A stretch of 64,000 nt of DNA, from the NCBI RefSeq assembly GCF_000819845.1, contig NZ_CDCG01000018.1, positions 190,126 to 254,125 of the forward strand, in the 5' to 3' direction. The position numbers were made by a program, and so were the translations under genes. Positions 36,853 to 46,611 of the stretch are shown piece by piece; within the stretch, counting starts at the first letter, position 1, and each line of letters starts with the position of its first letter. The notes beneath the pieces are model-generated. The model searched no databases. It was not told where the DNA came from and worked only from the letters and a program-made list of their open reading frames with translations. The DNA comes from Aeromonas enteropelogenes (lineage in GTDB: Bacteria > Pseudomonadota > Gammaproteobacteria > Enterobacterales > Aeromonadaceae).

Positions 36853-37788
36853 TTACTTGATCTGGGCCAGCGCCTGCTCGAAAGAGGCGGCATCGTTGGC
36901 ATGAATACCTTCCACGCGCTTGTCGATGCGCTTGGCGAGCCCGGTCAGTACCTTGCCCGGTCCCATTTCGATCTCGAGGATGACTCCCTCGTTGGCCATC
37001 CGCTCGACAGTCTCGGTCCAACGAACCGGGCTGAACAACTGACGCACCAATGCCTGCTTGATGGCGGCCGGATCCTGCTCACAGGATACGTCGACATTAT
37101 TGATGACGGCGATGGCAGGAACCTTGATCTCGATCCCGTCCAGCGCAGCTGCCAGTTTTTCGGCGGCAGGTTTCATCAGCGCGCAGTGGGAGGGCACAGA
37201 GACCGGCAGCGGCAGCGCACGCTTGGCACCGGACTCTTTCATCAGCACGTTGGCGCGCTCGACGGCCTCTTTGTGACCGGCGATGACCACCTGGCCCGGG
37301 GAGTTGAAGTTGACCGGAGAGACCACCTGCCCTTCAGCCGCCTTCTCGCAGTTGGCGGCGATGGCGTCGTTGTCCAGGCCGATGATGGCGGCCATGGCAC
37401 CGGTGCCTTCCGGCACGGCTTCCTGCATGGCCAGACCACGCAGCTCAACCAGTTTGACCGCATCGGTAAAGGCCAGCGCGCCGCTGCAGACCAGGGCGGA
37501 ATACTCACCCAGACTGTGGCCTGCCATCACGGCGGGGGTCGCTCCACCCTGCTGTTGCCACAGGCGCCACAGCGCGACAGAAGCGGTCAGCAGTGCAGGC
37601 TGGGTACGCCAAGTCTTGTTCAGCTCTTCGGCCGGACCTTCCATGACCAGGGCAAACAGGTCATAACCCAGCACCTGGCTCGCCTCGGCGAAGGTCTCCT
37701 TGATCACGGCATGTTGTTCGGCCAGCTCGGCCAGCATGCCGACGGTTTGGGAGCCCTGTCCCGGGAAGGCAATGGCAAATTGGGTCAT
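36853..37788 (-). CDS. fabD: malonyl-CoA:ACP transacylase FabD
   Basis: The 311-residue transacylase loads malonyl groups onto ACP. It has FPGQGSQ at the start, the nucleophile Ser92 in AGHSLGEYSAL and the catalytic His in VPSHCALM. ATG 37788 (MTQFAIAFPGQG) is chosen over the adjacent ATG 37791 for spacing to AAGGA. Flanked by fabH and fabG as usual. Confidence 0.96.
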   Translation of the reverse strand: MTQFAIAFPGQGSQTVGMLAELAEQHAVIKETFAEASQVLGYDLFALVMEGPAEELNKTWRTQPALLTASVALWRLWQQQGGATPAVMAGHSLGEYSALVCSGALAFTDAVKLVELRGLAMQEAVPEGTGAMAAIIGLDNDAIAANCEKAAEGQVVSPVNFNSPGQVVIAGHKEAVERANVLMKESGAKRALPLPVSVPSHCALMKPAAEKLAAALDGIEIKVPAIAVINNVDVSCEQDPAAIKQALVRQLFSPVRWTETVERMANEGVILEIEMGPGKVLTGLAKRIDKRVEGIHANDAASFEQALAQIK

Positions 37789-37857
37789 CATTGATTCCTT
37801 TAAATAAGAGAAAAATGAGAACGGCAGGATGAGACGCTCGTCCCATCCCGCTGACGA

Positions 37858-38817
37858 TCAGAGGCGAACCAGCGCCGAGCCCCAGGCAAAACCGCCGCCG
37901 AAGGCTTCCAGCAAGACCAGCTGGCCCGGTTTGATCCGGCCGTCACGCACCCCTTCATCAAAGGCGATGGGCACGGAGGCGGCAGAGGTGTTGCCGTGTT
38001 TGTCGAGGGTCAGCACCACCTTGTCCAGCCCCATGCCAAGTTTCTTGGCGGTGGCGCTGATGATGCGGAAGTTGGCCTGATGGGGCACCAGCCAGTCCAG
38101 CTCGCTCGGCTCGGTGCCGGCGGCGGCCAGGGTTTCGGTGACGATCTCGCTCAGACGGGTGACCGCGACTTTGAAGACATCATTGCCCTTCATGTACATG
38201 TAGGCTTCGAGCTCGGCCCCCGGCATGCCGCGACGGGGCTGCGGCAGCTTGAGCAGCTCGCCGTAACGGCCATCCGCATGCAGATGGGTGGAGAGGATGC
38301 CGGGGGTGTCGCTCGCACCGATCACCACGGCCCCTGCCCCATCCCCGAACAGGATGATGGTGCCACGATCCCCGGGATCGCACATGCGCGACAGCACATC
38401 GGCGCCGACGACCAGCACGTAGCGGGCGGCACCGGATTTGACGAACTGATCGGCAATGGAAAGCGCGTAGGTAAAGCCGGCGCAGGCGGCCGCCACGTCG
38501 AAGGCCGGGATCCCTTGCACCCCGAGCAGCCCCTGCAGTTCACAGGCGGCGGCCGGAAAGGCGTTTTCGGCGCTGGTGGTGGCCAGCACTATCATGTCGA
38601 GATCGGCGGCCGTCAGGCCCGCGGCCTCCAGTGCGCGCAGGGCTGCTTGGTGAGACAGGGTTGCAACGGTTTCATCGGCACCGGCAATACGGCGTTCACG
38701 GATCCCAGTTCGCTCCACAATCCATTCGTCACTGGTCTCTACCATCTGTTCGAGGTCGGCGTTGGTACGTACTGAGTGCGGCAGATAGCTGCCAGTACCC
38801 AAAATTTTGCTATGCAT
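37858..38817 (-). CDS. fabH: 3-oxoacyl-ACP synthase III FabH
   Basis: The 319-residue initiation condensing enzyme joins acetyl-CoA and malonyl-ACP. Cys112 in [11 protein letters not shown], His in [10 protein letters not shown] and Asn in GNTSAASVP form the triad. ATG 38817 ([13 protein letters not shown]) matches the E. coli start; the frame is open 13 codons further. It follows plsX by 7 bp; the ribosome-binding site is weak, suggesting translational coupling. Confidence 0.96.
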   Translation of the reverse strand: MHSKILGTGSYLPHSVRTNADLEQMVETSDEWIVERTGIRERRIAGADETVATLSHQAALRALEAAGLTAADLDMIVLATTSAENAFPAAACELQGLLGVQGIPAFDVAAACAGFTYALSIADQFVKSGAARYVLVVGADVLSRMCDPGDRGTIILFGDGAGAVVIGASDTPGILSTHLHADGRYGELLKLPQPRRGMPGAELEAYMYMKGNDVFKVAVTRLSEIVTETLAAAGTEPSELDWLVPHQANFRIISATAKKLGMGLDKVVLTLDKHGNTSAASVPIAFDEGVRDGRIKPGQLVLLEAFGGGFAWGSALVRL

Positions 38818-38824
38818 AGAGTTC

Positions 38825-39844
38825 TTATAGGTCCCTGTCGGAGAAGACAGCTTCAAGGCGATCTGCTATTTGCAGTGGGAGTTGATGTTTGGCCTCTTGT
38901 GCGGCCAGCAGGATCGCATTACACAGGGCGCGTCGTTCGGCCCGCCCATGACTTTTTACCACAATGCCGCGCAATCCTAACAGACTTGCGCCGTTATACT
39001 GGTCGGGGTTCAGGTAAGAAAAACGCCGTTTGAACAGAAATCCTGCGATCCGGCCAAGAAAAGTACGCTTCTTGCGGGGATATCCGGCCAGTTCGGCCAT
39101 CATCCTCACTACCCCTTCCGCCGTTTTGAGGGCAACATTGCCGACAAACCCGTCGCATACAATGACGTCGCTATCGCCGCTGAAGATGCGATCTCCCTCG
39201 ACAAAGCCAACATAGTTGAGGGCGGAGCACTGACGAAGCAACTCGGCGCTGTGGCGTACCAGATCGTTCCCCTTGATCTCCTCCTCGCCAATATTGAGCA
39301 AGGCAACCCGGGGGTCAGCAATGCCCTCGACCTTCTCAGCCACCACAGACCCCATCACCGCGAATTGCAGCAAGGTATCGGCATCGCAACTGACGTTGGC
39401 CCCCAGATCCAGCATCACGGTACGTTTGCCACTCAAGGTGGGCAGCGCCTTGATAAGAGCTGGACGGTCGACGCCGGGCAGGGATTTGAGCACGCACTTG
39501 GCCATGGCCATCAGGGCACCGGTATTGCCGGCACTGACGCAGGCATCGGCTTCGCCGGATTTCACCAAGTTGAGCACTACCCGCATGGAGGAGTCTTTCA
39601 GGGTACGCAGCGCCACGATCGGCTTGTCGCCCATTCCCACGACCTGGGAGGCATGCACGAAACGAACGCGGGGGTGATTGAGCAAGCCATGTTGCTGCAG
39701 CAGTGAGGAGGTCTGGTGTTGCTCACCGACCAGAATAAGTTTTAGTTGGGGTAAAAGAGACAGTGCCTGCACGGCGGCAGGCACTGTTTCCGAGGGGCCA
39801 ATATCTCCCCCCATGATGTCTAGCGCGACAGTTTGCGTAGACAA
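38825..39844 (-). CDS. plsX: phosphate acyltransferase PlsX
   Basis: The 339-residue enzyme converts acyl-ACP to acyl-phosphate, the first step of phospholipid synthesis with PlsY. The conserved [43 protein letters not shown] and [13 protein letters not shown] blocks are present. The start is TTG 39844 ([13 protein letters not shown] after the initiator), 6 nt after AAGGA; a TTG two codons upstream is too close to that site. No ATG is available near the family start. Confidence 0.95.
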   Translation of the reverse strand: MSTQTVALDIMGGDIGPSETVPAAVQALSLLPQLKLILVGEQHQTSSLLQQHGLLNHPRVRFVHASQVVGMGDKPIVALRTLKDSSMRVVLNLVKSGEADACVSAGNTGALMAMAKCVLKSLPGVDRPALIKALPTLSGKRTVMLDLGANVSCDADTLLQFAVMGSVVAEKVEGIADPRVALLNIGEEEIKGNDLVRHSAELLRQCSALNYVGFVEGDRIFSGDSDVIVCDGFVGNVALKTAEGVVRMMAELAGYPRKKRTFLGRIAGFLFKRRFSYLNPDQYNGASLLGLRGIVVKSHGRAERRALCNAILLAAQEAKHQLPLQIADRLEAVFSDRDL

Positions 39845-39853
39845 AGGCAATCC

Positions 39854-40021
39854 TTAAGCGATTACCTTTTTACCGCGGTAGAAACCATCGGCAGTCACGT
39901 GGTGACGACGATGGGTTTCGCCACTGGTCTGATCAACAGTCAGGGCAGCGGTGGTCAGCGCATCGTGGGAACGACGCATGCCACGCTTGGCACGGGTTTT
40001 ACGGTTCTGTTGTACGGCCAT
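39854..40021 (-). CDS. rpmF: 50S ribosomal protein L32
   Basis: The 55-residue basic protein reads [19 protein letters not shown] at the N-terminus, with a [15 protein letters not shown] segment near the C-terminus, identical in layout to L32 of E. coli (57 aa). The zinc-binding cysteines of some L32 proteins are absent, as in E. coli. It lies between yceD and plsX, only 9 bp before the plsX start, in the conserved operon. Confidence 0.98.
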   Translation of the reverse strand: MAVQQNRKTRAKRGMRRSHDALTTAALTVDQTSGETHRRHHVTADGFYRGKKVIA

Positions 40022-40040
40022 TGTAGGCTAACTCCTAAAT

Positions 40041-40562
40041 TCACTTACGTTTAAGCTCTTCAAGAACTGCAAAGGGATTCGGCCGCTCATCAGCAGGTTC
40101 GATTTCACCCCAGGTCATCTCCATGTTGCCTCGCGGGCACGCATCCAGAGAATGCATGGCCACTTGAGGCAACGAGAGGATGAGTTCATCCTCCAGGATT
40201 TGATGAAGATCTATCTCGCCGTTTTCGTCCAACTCAATGGGCTCATAAGCTTCCGGCAGTTCTTCCTCGTTTGTTCTTTCGAACAGCGGAGTGTAGATAA
40301 ATTCAGCTTCACAGAGATGTTCGAAAATCTCTCCGCAGCGTTGGCAAACCAGGTCAACCTTGGCATGGGCAGTGCCTTTCATAACGGTCAACTTCTGGAC
40401 ATCTTTGCCAAAGTGCAGTGATACCTCGATATCACTCTGCAAGCCAGCGGTTGATTCCTCCAGCCTGGGCATCTGCGACTTTTCCACCATCCCGACATAA
40501 TCGAGCAGCTTCGAGGCACTACGGACTGGATCAACCTTAACGGGCAACTTCACCTTTTGCAT
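40041..40562 (-). CDS. yceD: DUF177 protein YceD (L32/23S rRNA-associated)
   Basis: The 173-residue protein starts MQKVKLPVKVDPVRSA, exactly the length and start of E. coli YceD. It has a CQRCGEIF zinc-like pair, LPEAYEPIELDENGEIDL and a C-terminal PNPFAVLEELKRK. The family is linked to 23S rRNA/L32 production. It has no ribosome-binding site and its promoter -10 ends 9 bases upstream, so the mRNA should be leaderless or nearly so. First gene of the rpmF-plsX-fab cluster. Confidence 0.93.
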   Translation of the reverse strand: MQKVKLPVKVDPVRSASKLLDYVGMVEKSQMPRLEESTAGLQSDIEVSLHFGKDVQKLTVMKGTAHAKVDLVCQRCGEIFEHLCEAEFIYTPLFERTNEEELPEAYEPIELDENGEIDLHQILEDELILSLPQVAMHSLDACPRGNMEMTWGEIEPADERPNPFAVLEELKRK

Positions 40563-40571
40563 AGGGCGCGA

Positions 40572-40600
40572 ATAATATAGGTCTAACAACTGATAGTCAA
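40572..40600 (-). promoter_or_regulatory. strong sigma-70 promoter of yceD-rpmF-plsX
   Basis: On the minus strand TTGACT (40595-40600) and TATTAT (40572-40577) are 17 bp apart. Transcription should start within about 3 nt of the yceD ATG (40562). Confidence 0.75.
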
Positions 40601-40681
40601 AGGAAAAAGTCCTTACCGCCGATGATTTTAACCTCACAAGTCCCTAGAATGCCGGTACTCGTTCTCATCGGTACCTGAATT

Positions 40682-41263
40682 ATGCCACAGAATCTGATCC
40701 TCGCCTCAACTTCTCGTTACCGCAAAGCCTTGCTGGAGAAGCTTGGCCTCCCCTTCGAATGCGCAGCCCCCGAGGTGGATGAATCCCCCCAGCCCGGTGA
40801 AACCGCCGAGGCGCTGGTGGCTCGCCTTGCCCACGCCAAGGCCGCAGCCATCGCCAATCGAGTTGATCATGGCTTGATCATCGGTTCTGATCAGGTGTGT
40901 GTATGCGATGGTCGTATCCTCGGTAAACCGGCTACAGTTGACAGCGCCGTTGCCCAACTGATGGCGGCGCAGGGACGCAGTGTTACCTTCTACACCGGAC
41001 TCTGCGTACTGGATGCCGTTTCCGGTCGTGCCGAACAATTGGTAGAGCCCTTTACCGTCCATTTTCGTACTCTGGGCGAGGATGCCATCCGGCGTTATGT
41101 GGAGGCCGAGATGCCACTCGACTGCGCCGGCAGCTTCAAGTGCGAAGGAATGGGAATAGTGCTGTTCAAAGGGCTGGAGGGACGCGATCCCAATGCGCTG
41201 ATCGGCCTGCCGCTGATCGGCCTGATCGAGCTGCTAGAGCGTCACGGTCTTGCTCTCCCCTGA
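40682..41263 (+). CDS. yceF: Maf-like nucleotide pyrophosphatase YceF
   Basis: The 193-residue Maf/Ham1-fold protein begins [21 protein letters not shown], with APEVDES, the GSDQV block and [12 protein letters not shown]. The YceF subgroup in E. coli hydrolyses m7GTP. It is divergent from yceD, 119 bp away, and next to rluC as in E. coli. ATG 40682 is the family start. Confidence 0.92.
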   Translation: MPQNLILASTSRYRKALLEKLGLPFECAAPEVDESPQPGETAEALVARLAHAKAAAIANRVDHGLIIGSDQVCVCDGRILGKPATVDSAVAQLMAAQGRSVTFYTGLCVLDAVSGRAEQLVEPFTVHFRTLGEDAIRRYVEAEMPLDCAGSFKCEGMGIVLFKGLEGRDPNALIGLPLIGLIELLERHGLALP

Positions 41264-41294
41264 CCTCATGACTCGGCATAAAATGCCACAAAAT

Positions 41295-41322
41295 AAAACG
41301 GGAGCCCAGGCTCCCGTTTTTT
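41295..41322. terminator. bidirectional terminator
   Basis: Perfect 12-bp stem AAAACGGGAGCC (41295-41306) / GGCTCCCGTTTT (41309-41320), loop CA, between convergent yceF and rluC. Confidence 0.9.
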
Positions 41323-41362
41323 GATCAGCAACGACTCGAAAAGAGCGCGCCGGATATTGGCA

Positions 41363-42307
41363 TCAGCGAGGCAACCCGTTCAGGAAGGTGTCGAGCTCGG
41401 GGGAAAGCGGCGCCTCGACTTGCATCTCGCGGCCATCGGCCGGATGGGTAAAGGTCAGCTTCCAGGCATGCAAAAAGAGTCGTTTCAGCCCTTGGCTGCG
41501 CATTTTCTCGTCAAACGCGGCTTCTCCATACTTATCATCACAGGCGATCGGGTGACCGGCATGCAGGGTATGGACACGGATCTGGTGGGTACGACCGGTG
41601 ATCGGACTGCACTCGACCAGGGTCGCCTCGGCGAATTGACGCACGATCCGAAAACGGGTTTCCGACGGCTTGCCATCGGCACTGACCCGCACCACCCGCT
41701 CGCCAGATTGCAACTCATTTTTGCGCAGCGGCGCATTCACCACCCTGACATGTGACTGCCACTGGCCACGTACCAGCGCCAGATACTGTTTGCGCATGGT
41801 CTTGACCCGCAGCTGTTCGTGCAGACTGCGCAGGGCACTGCGCTTCTTGGCGACCAGGAGCACACCTGAGGTATCGCGATCGAGACGATGCACCAGCTCG
41901 AGGAAACGGGCTTCGGGGCGCAGCGCGCGCAGCCCTTCAATCACGCCGAAACTGAGGCCACTGCCGCCATGCACCGCCATACCGGAAGGCTTGTTCAGTA
42001 CGATCATGGCATCGTCTTCAAACAGGATCTGACTCTCGAGGCGCTGGATAACCCCAAGGTTGGCCGAGGGCAGCTCATTTTTTTCGGCCACACGCACGGG
42101 GGGCACCCGCACTTCGTCGCCCGCGCAGAGTTTGTACTCCGGTTTGATGCGCTTTTTGTTTACCCGCACTTCGCCTTTGCGAAGGATGCGATAGATCAGG
42201 CTCTTGGGGACGCCCTTTAGCTGAGTCTTGAGAAAATTGTCGATGCGCTGCCCGTCATGCTCAGCTTCGATGGTGAGCAGCTGCACTTGTTGATGTATCT
42301 GTGTCAT
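41363..42307 (-). CDS. rluC: 23S rRNA pseudouridine synthase RluC
   Basis: The 314-residue enzyme has an N-terminal S4 RNA-binding domain ([20 protein letters not shown], read in parts, then GEVRVNKKR) and a RluA-type catalytic domain with Asp143 in HRLDRDTSG. RluC modifies U955, U2504 and U2580 of 23S rRNA in E. coli. ATG 42307 is chosen (MTQIHQQVQ); the frame is open 13 codons more. It diverges from rne, the same neighbour as in E. coli. Confidence 0.94.
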   Translation of the reverse strand: MTQIHQQVQLLTIEAEHDGQRIDNFLKTQLKGVPKSLIYRILRKGEVRVNKKRIKPEYKLCAGDEVRVPPVRVAEKNELPSANLGVIQRLESQILFEDDAMIVLNKPSGMAVHGGSGLSFGVIEGLRALRPEARFLELVHRLDRDTSGVLLVAKKRSALRSLHEQLRVKTMRKQYLALVRGQWQSHVRVVNAPLRKNELQSGERVVRVSADGKPSETRFRIVRQFAEATLVECSPITGRTHQIRVHTLHAGHPIACDDKYGEAAFDEKMRSQGLKRLFLHAWKLTFTHPADGREMQVEAPLSPELDTFLNGLPR

Positions 42308-42369
42308 GGCGCGGATTTTAACACTGCCTGAGCCCCTTGGCTGCATGGTTTGTTGAAAAATGGCGCCTT

Positions 42370-42719
42370 GCTATAAAAGAGGTTTAAATGGGATAATAAA
42401 CAAGGTTTTGTCATTGTGTTCAAGCCTTGTACTAAGTGGCCAAAAAGTATGCCACCCAATCCCGAAACACCGTGTATACAAGAACATGTCGGTTCCCGGG
42501 TGCGAGGTACAACGCATGGAGAACACAAACATCACCTTTAATTTGTCTCCACTGCGGCATCCGTAACGTCCCTTCTCGAGAAGTGATGACCAGAGCGCCC
42601 TCAGTTTGCGCCTCATGCATACCCCAACCGGGAGGTTGCCCCAGTATGCTGAAGACCCGAGGCCGGCGCCGGCAGGACCCAGGTGGAGGAAATCAAAATG
42701 ACACAATAATGAGAACTCA
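42370..42719 (+). promoter_or_regulatory. rne 5' leader (rne5-type autoregulatory region)
   Basis: About 350 bp of non-coding DNA before rne with several -10-like boxes (TATAAA near 42373, GATAAT near 42392) and a structured, GC-rich 3' part. By analogy with the E. coli rne 5' UTR it should let RNase E cut its own mRNA. Near the end, GGAGGA (42685-42690) serves a mini-ORF at 42698 and not rne itself. Confidence 0.6.
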
Positions 42720-42723
42720 ATGA
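42698..42723 (+). CDS. two overlapping mini-ORFs in the rne leader
   Basis: ATG ACA CAA TAA (42698-42709) sits 7 nt after GGAGGA. Its stop overlaps the ATG of a second mini-ORF, ATG AGA ACT CAA TGA (42709-42723), whose stop overlaps the rne ATG at 42720. Three different frames are used, so rne may be reached by stop-start re-initiation. No product of interest is expected; the role would be regulatory. Confidence 0.4.
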
Positions 42724-45700
42724 AAAGAATGCTGATCAATGCAACTCAAGAAGAGGAGTTGCGCGTAGCGCTGGTTGACGGACAACAGCTCTACGATTTG
42801 GATATTGAAAGTCCGGGACACGAGCAGAAGAAAGCGAACATTTACAAGGGCAAGATCACCCGCGTAGAACCCAGTCTCGAAGCTGCTTTTGTCGACTACG
42901 GCGCCGAGCGCCACGGTTTCCTGCCTCTCAAGGAAATCGCCCGCAATTACTTCCCCTCCGGTTACTCCTATCAGGGTCGTCCCAACATCAAAGAAGTGGT
43001 CCGTGAAGGTCAGGAAGTTATCGTCCAGATCGACAAGGAAGAGCGCGGTACCAAGGGTGCAGCCCTCACTACTTTCATCAGCCTGGCCGGTAGCTACCTG
43101 GTACTGATGCCGAACAACCCCCGCGCCGGTGGTATCTCCCGCCGCATCGAGGGTGACGAGCGGACCGAGCTGAAAGAAGCCCTGAGCGGACTGACCGTGC
43201 CGGACGGCATGGGCCTCATCGTGCGCACCGCAGGTGTGGGCAAGTCTCCGGAAGAGCTGGAGTGGGATCTGAACGTTCTGCTCAACCACTGGGATTCCAT
43301 TCACAAGGCCTCACAACAGCGTGCCGCTCCCGTGCTGATCCACCAGGAAAGCAACGTGATTGTGCGCGCCATTCGTGACTACCTGCGTCGCGATGTGGGC
43401 GAGATCCTGATCGACAACCCGGTGATTTTCGAGCGTGCCAAGGCTCACATCGAGCTGGTTCGCCCCGATTTCCTCAATCGTGTGAAGCTGTACAAGGGTG
43501 AAGTTGCCCTGTTCAACCACTTCCAGATCGAGAGCCAAATCGAGTCTGCCTTCCAGCGTGAAGTGCGCCTGCCCTCCGGCGGCAGCATCGTCATCGATCC
43601 AACTGAAGCACTGACTTCCATCGATATCAACTCCTCCCGTGCAACCAAGGGTGGCGATATCGAAGAGACCGCCCTGCAGACCAACCTGGAAGCGGCCGAC
43701 GAGATCGCTCGCCAGCTGCGCCTGCGCGACCTGGGTGGCCTTATCGTCATCGACTTTATCGACATGACCCCGGTTCGCCATCAGCGCGAAGTGGAGAATC
43801 GTCTGCGTGAAGCCGTGCATCAGGACCGTGCCCGCATCCAGCTGGGCCGTATCTCCCGTTTCGGTCTGCTGGAGATGTCTCGTCAGCGTTTGCGTCCCTC
43901 CCTCAACGAGTCCAGCAGCCACATCTGCCCCCGTTGCCAGGGCCAGGGCGTGATCCGCGACAACGAGTCGCTGGCTCTGTCCATCCTGCGTCTCATCGAA
44001 GAAGAGGCCATGAAGGACAACACCGAACAGGTGCATGCTCAGGTACCGGTCGATGTCGCCGCCTATCTGCTGAACGAAAAACGTTCCTCCATCGCCAGCC
44101 TGGAGCAGCGTAATGATGTTCGCGTCTACATCATTCCGAATCAGCATCTGGAAACACCGCACTATGAAGTGACACGCATCCGCCAAAGCGAGATCCCGGA
44201 AGGGGCCAGCTACGAGCTGAAAACCGAAATTGCCAAGCCGGTCTATCAGCCCAAACAGGCTCAGGTGATCGAACGCGAGCAGCCGCTGCTGCAAGGCTTT
44301 GCCCAGCCGACTCCGCCAGCGCCTGTTGCCCAGCCGCAAGCGGCCGCGACCGTGGCGACTCCGGCACAGAGCAGTGGCTTCTTCAGCAAGCTGTTCAAAG
44401 GGATCGCTGGTCTGTTTGGTAGCGAACCCGCTCCTGCAGATGTGAAAGTGCCTGCCGAGAAAGCGGCCGCTGGTCGTGAGGCGCGCAAGGAAGAGGGTCA
44501 TCGTCACCAGCGTGAAGAGGGCCGTGGCCGTGGTCAGCGTGGTCGTCGTGATGACAACCGCGGTAACCGCAACAATGCCGATGCGTCCGAGAAGCGTGAC
44601 AACGCCGGCCGTGACAATCGTGAAGGAAGCGAGAACCGCAACCGTCGTCCCCGCAAGGAGCGTGAACCGCGTCAGGATCGTGAAGTACGCACTGAACAGC
44701 GTATGGAACGTGAACCTCGCGAGCCGCGTCAGGAACGCGAACAGCGTGAGCCTCGTGCCCCCCGCCAGCCTCGTGCCCCCCGCGAACCGCGCGCAGAAGT
44801 GCTGGTTGACGCCGTAGAGACCGCAGCCGTTGCCGCTGAACCGCGTCAGGAAAAAGAGCAGAAAGTGGCCGAACGCCGCGAACGTCGTCAACTGCGCAAG
44901 CAGATCCGTGTCGATGTTGCTGCCGCTGACACCCCTGCCCTGCCGGTTGAGGACGTTCAAACCGCCGCCGTGGAAACAAATGTTGCCCACGAGCAGGATG
45001 AGCAGGCCGAAGGCCAGCGCCGTTCCCGCCGCACTCCGCGCAACCAACGCATCGAAGGCCAGCGTCGCAAACGCATCAACGAAGAGGCTCGTAGCCAGCG
45101 TGATGAAGAGCCGCAGGCCGAAGTGACAATGACTGCAGCGGCTCAATCCGATGCCGCCCAGGTCAAAGTGGAAGAGCCTGCAGTACCGGTGATCACCATT
45201 CCGAGCGCCGAAGCTGTTGCCGCAGCCCTCCAGGCCTCTGCCGCGCTGACCGAGCATGTGGTCGTTGAAACCATCGCGGAAGAAGCTGCCAACAAGGTGG
45301 AAGCCACTGTTGCTGACACTCAACCAGAAACTGCCGAAGTTGTTGTAGATGCAGCTCCTGAAGCCGTTACCGCCTCCTCCGAGGTCGAGAGCGTAAGCGT
45401 GGTTGAGGCTGTAGAAACCGCAGAGGTTGCAGAGCCGGTTATCGTAGCCGAGCCAGTGGCTCCTGTGGTGGAAGACGTTGTCGCACCTGTTGTCACCGCA
45501 ATCAAAGAGGTTGCTGTGGAAGAAGCGGAACCTGCTAAGACCATCAACAAGCAGGTTATGCACGGTGCTGGTTTGCTGGCGCGCGCCCGCAAGGCATCTG
45601 CGCCGATGGCTACTCCGGCCGAAGCCCCTGCCCTACCTGCCCGCGAGCCAGTTGATTACCCGCCGCTGGTCCGCAGTGAGGTCAGCAGCTCAGGTCGCCA

Positions 45701-45755
45701 TGGTGGCAGCACCGCTGCCGTCAACGCGGCATCCTGCCCGGCTGGTCGTCCGTAA
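42720..45755 (+). CDS. rne: ribonuclease E
   Basis: The 1011-residue endoribonuclease has the catalytic half (residues 1-530): S1 domain ([22 protein letters not shown], read in parts), 5' sensor, DNase I-like [10 protein letters not shown] and the zinc-link [10 protein letters not shown]. The C-terminal half is low-complexity: an Arg-rich region (about 580-720, RNA binding) and an acidic Val/Ala/Glu-rich region with degradosome docking sites expected but not recognisable by eye. It processes rRNA and tRNA and decays mRNA at the inner membrane. The ATG has only a weak site of its own (GAG at 42711-42713). A terminator follows. Confidence 0.97.
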   Translation: MKRMLINATQEEELRVALVDGQQLYDLDIESPGHEQKKANIYKGKITRVEPSLEAAFVDYGAERHGFLPLKEIARNYFPSGYSYQGRPNIKEVVREGQEVIVQIDKEERGTKGAALTTFISLAGSYLVLMPNNPRAGGISRRIEGDERTELKEALSGLTVPDGMGLIVRTAGVGKSPEELEWDLNVLLNHWDSIHKASQQRAAPVLIHQESNVIVRAIRDYLRRDVGEILIDNPVIFERAKAHIELVRPDFLNRVKLYKGEVALFNHFQIESQIESAFQREVRLPSGGSIVIDPTEALTSIDINSSRATKGGDIEETALQTNLEAADEIARQLRLRDLGGLIVIDFIDMTPVRHQREVENRLREAVHQDRARIQLGRISRFGLLEMSRQRLRPSLNESSSHICPRCQGQGVIRDNESLALSILRLIEEEAMKDNTEQVHAQVPVDVAAYLLNEKRSSIASLEQRNDVRVYIIPNQHLETPHYEVTRIRQSEIPEGASYELKTEIAKPVYQPKQAQVIEREQPLLQGFAQPTPPAPVAQPQAAATVATPAQSSGFFSKLFKGIAGLFGSEPAPADVKVPAEKAAAGREARKEEGHRHQREEGRGRGQRGRRDDNRGNRNNADASEKRDNAGRDNREGSENRNRRPRKEREPRQDREVRTEQRMEREPREPRQEREQREPRAPRQPRAPREPRAEVLVDAVETAAVAAEPRQEKEQKVAERRERRQLRKQIRVDVAAADTPALPVEDVQTAAVETNVAHEQDEQAEGQRRSRRTPRNQRIEGQRRKRINEEARSQRDEEPQAEVTMTAAAQSDAAQVKVEEPAVPVITIPSAEAVAAALQASAALTEHVVVETIAEEAANKVEATVADTQPETAEVVVDAAPEAVTASSEVESVSVVEAVETAEVAEPVIVAEPVAPVVEDVVAPVVTAIKEVAVEEAEPAKTINKQVMHGAGLLARARKASAPMATPAEAPALPAREPVDYPPLVRSEVSSSGRHGGSTAAVNAASCPAGRP

Positions 45756-45785
45756 TCGCTTAATCAGCAAGCCTGATTTGCAAAA

Positions 45786-45815
45786 AGCCACTCCCAGGAG
45801 TGGCTCTTTTTATTT
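45786..45815 (+). terminator. rho-independent terminator of rne
   Basis: 9-bp stem AGCCACTCC (45786-45794) / GGAGTGGCT (45797-45805), then CTTTTTATTT. Confidence 0.9.
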
Positions 45816-46571
45816 GTCGCACAGTTAACTTTAGCCAAATATCAGTTTTCTCCTGTTGGATACGGTACCTGCTACTTGCTTTGACTTGATCATCCAAGTA
45901 CTACTGCGCCCGTGCCTTCGGACCAAGCTCCCTTTCCCATCCGTCAGATCTTCACTATTACCCTCATCATCTTGCCAATCACCTCCGACTCTTTACTGCC
46001 TGGCCTTGTTAGAGAGTATTGAGGTTTCAGGTCTGGGTTTAAAATATTGTCATCAACATTTAGTTTGTTGGCATATATAGAGATTCTTATCGACACATCT
46101 CTGTTCTCGGCCCCCCTTCCAAATCAACAACATGGCTGATGATGGATGATAACCAGTGGCAAGTTTCAATGAATGGACCAGTGCATCACCTTGGGCAATT
46201 GATATGAGATAACAAACACGGAAATGGCTCGACAGGAACATCATCTAGCCCTTCAGTTACGACTCTTCGCTACATACGGCCGTCACGCATACAGAACAGA
46301 CAGTGCCGCACGTTCAGCCTCTGCCGACAAGGCAATCTATTTTCGCCGCTAACCAACTCACCTCTGCTCTCCCCTCACAACCCCCCTGTGGCCATTCAAG
46401 TCTTGTCCTATGATTTCCTTCCCCTTGCCTTATCACCATCGTGAAAGACCTGGAAATTAGGAGTCCCCTCTTGTCGCCAAGTAAAAGCAATCTGACAACA
46501 AAGCCCATGAAAAGCTGTCTGCGCTTTTGAGAGGGTCAAGGCATCGACTGCTCTCAAGCTGCGGACAAGAA
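45816..46571. other. 750-bp gap without a recognised gene
   Basis: The spacer between rne and the pit terminator has lower coding quality than its surroundings. A minus-strand frame ending at 45944 reads KLNVDDNILNPDLKPQYSL and later ESEVIGKMMRVIVKI, which looks like the C-terminus of a lost protein, but has no start. Other short frames show no motif. Confidence 0.45.
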
Positions 46572-46593
46572 AAAAGGACCCGCAGGCCCTTTT
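46572..46593 (-). terminator. terminator of pit
   Basis: On the minus strand AAAAGGGCC pairs with GGTCCTTTT (one G-U pair), loop TGCG, followed by T's; it is 19 bp after the pit stop. Confidence 0.8.
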
Positions 46594-46611
46594 ATAAAAT
46601 TACGTTGCTGT

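Noticed and set aside
43311-45563. 750-codon minus-strand open frame opposite rne
   Set aside because: It is antisense to the low-complexity Arg/Glu/Val region of RNase E and is explained by codon bias; no motif or ribosome-binding site.
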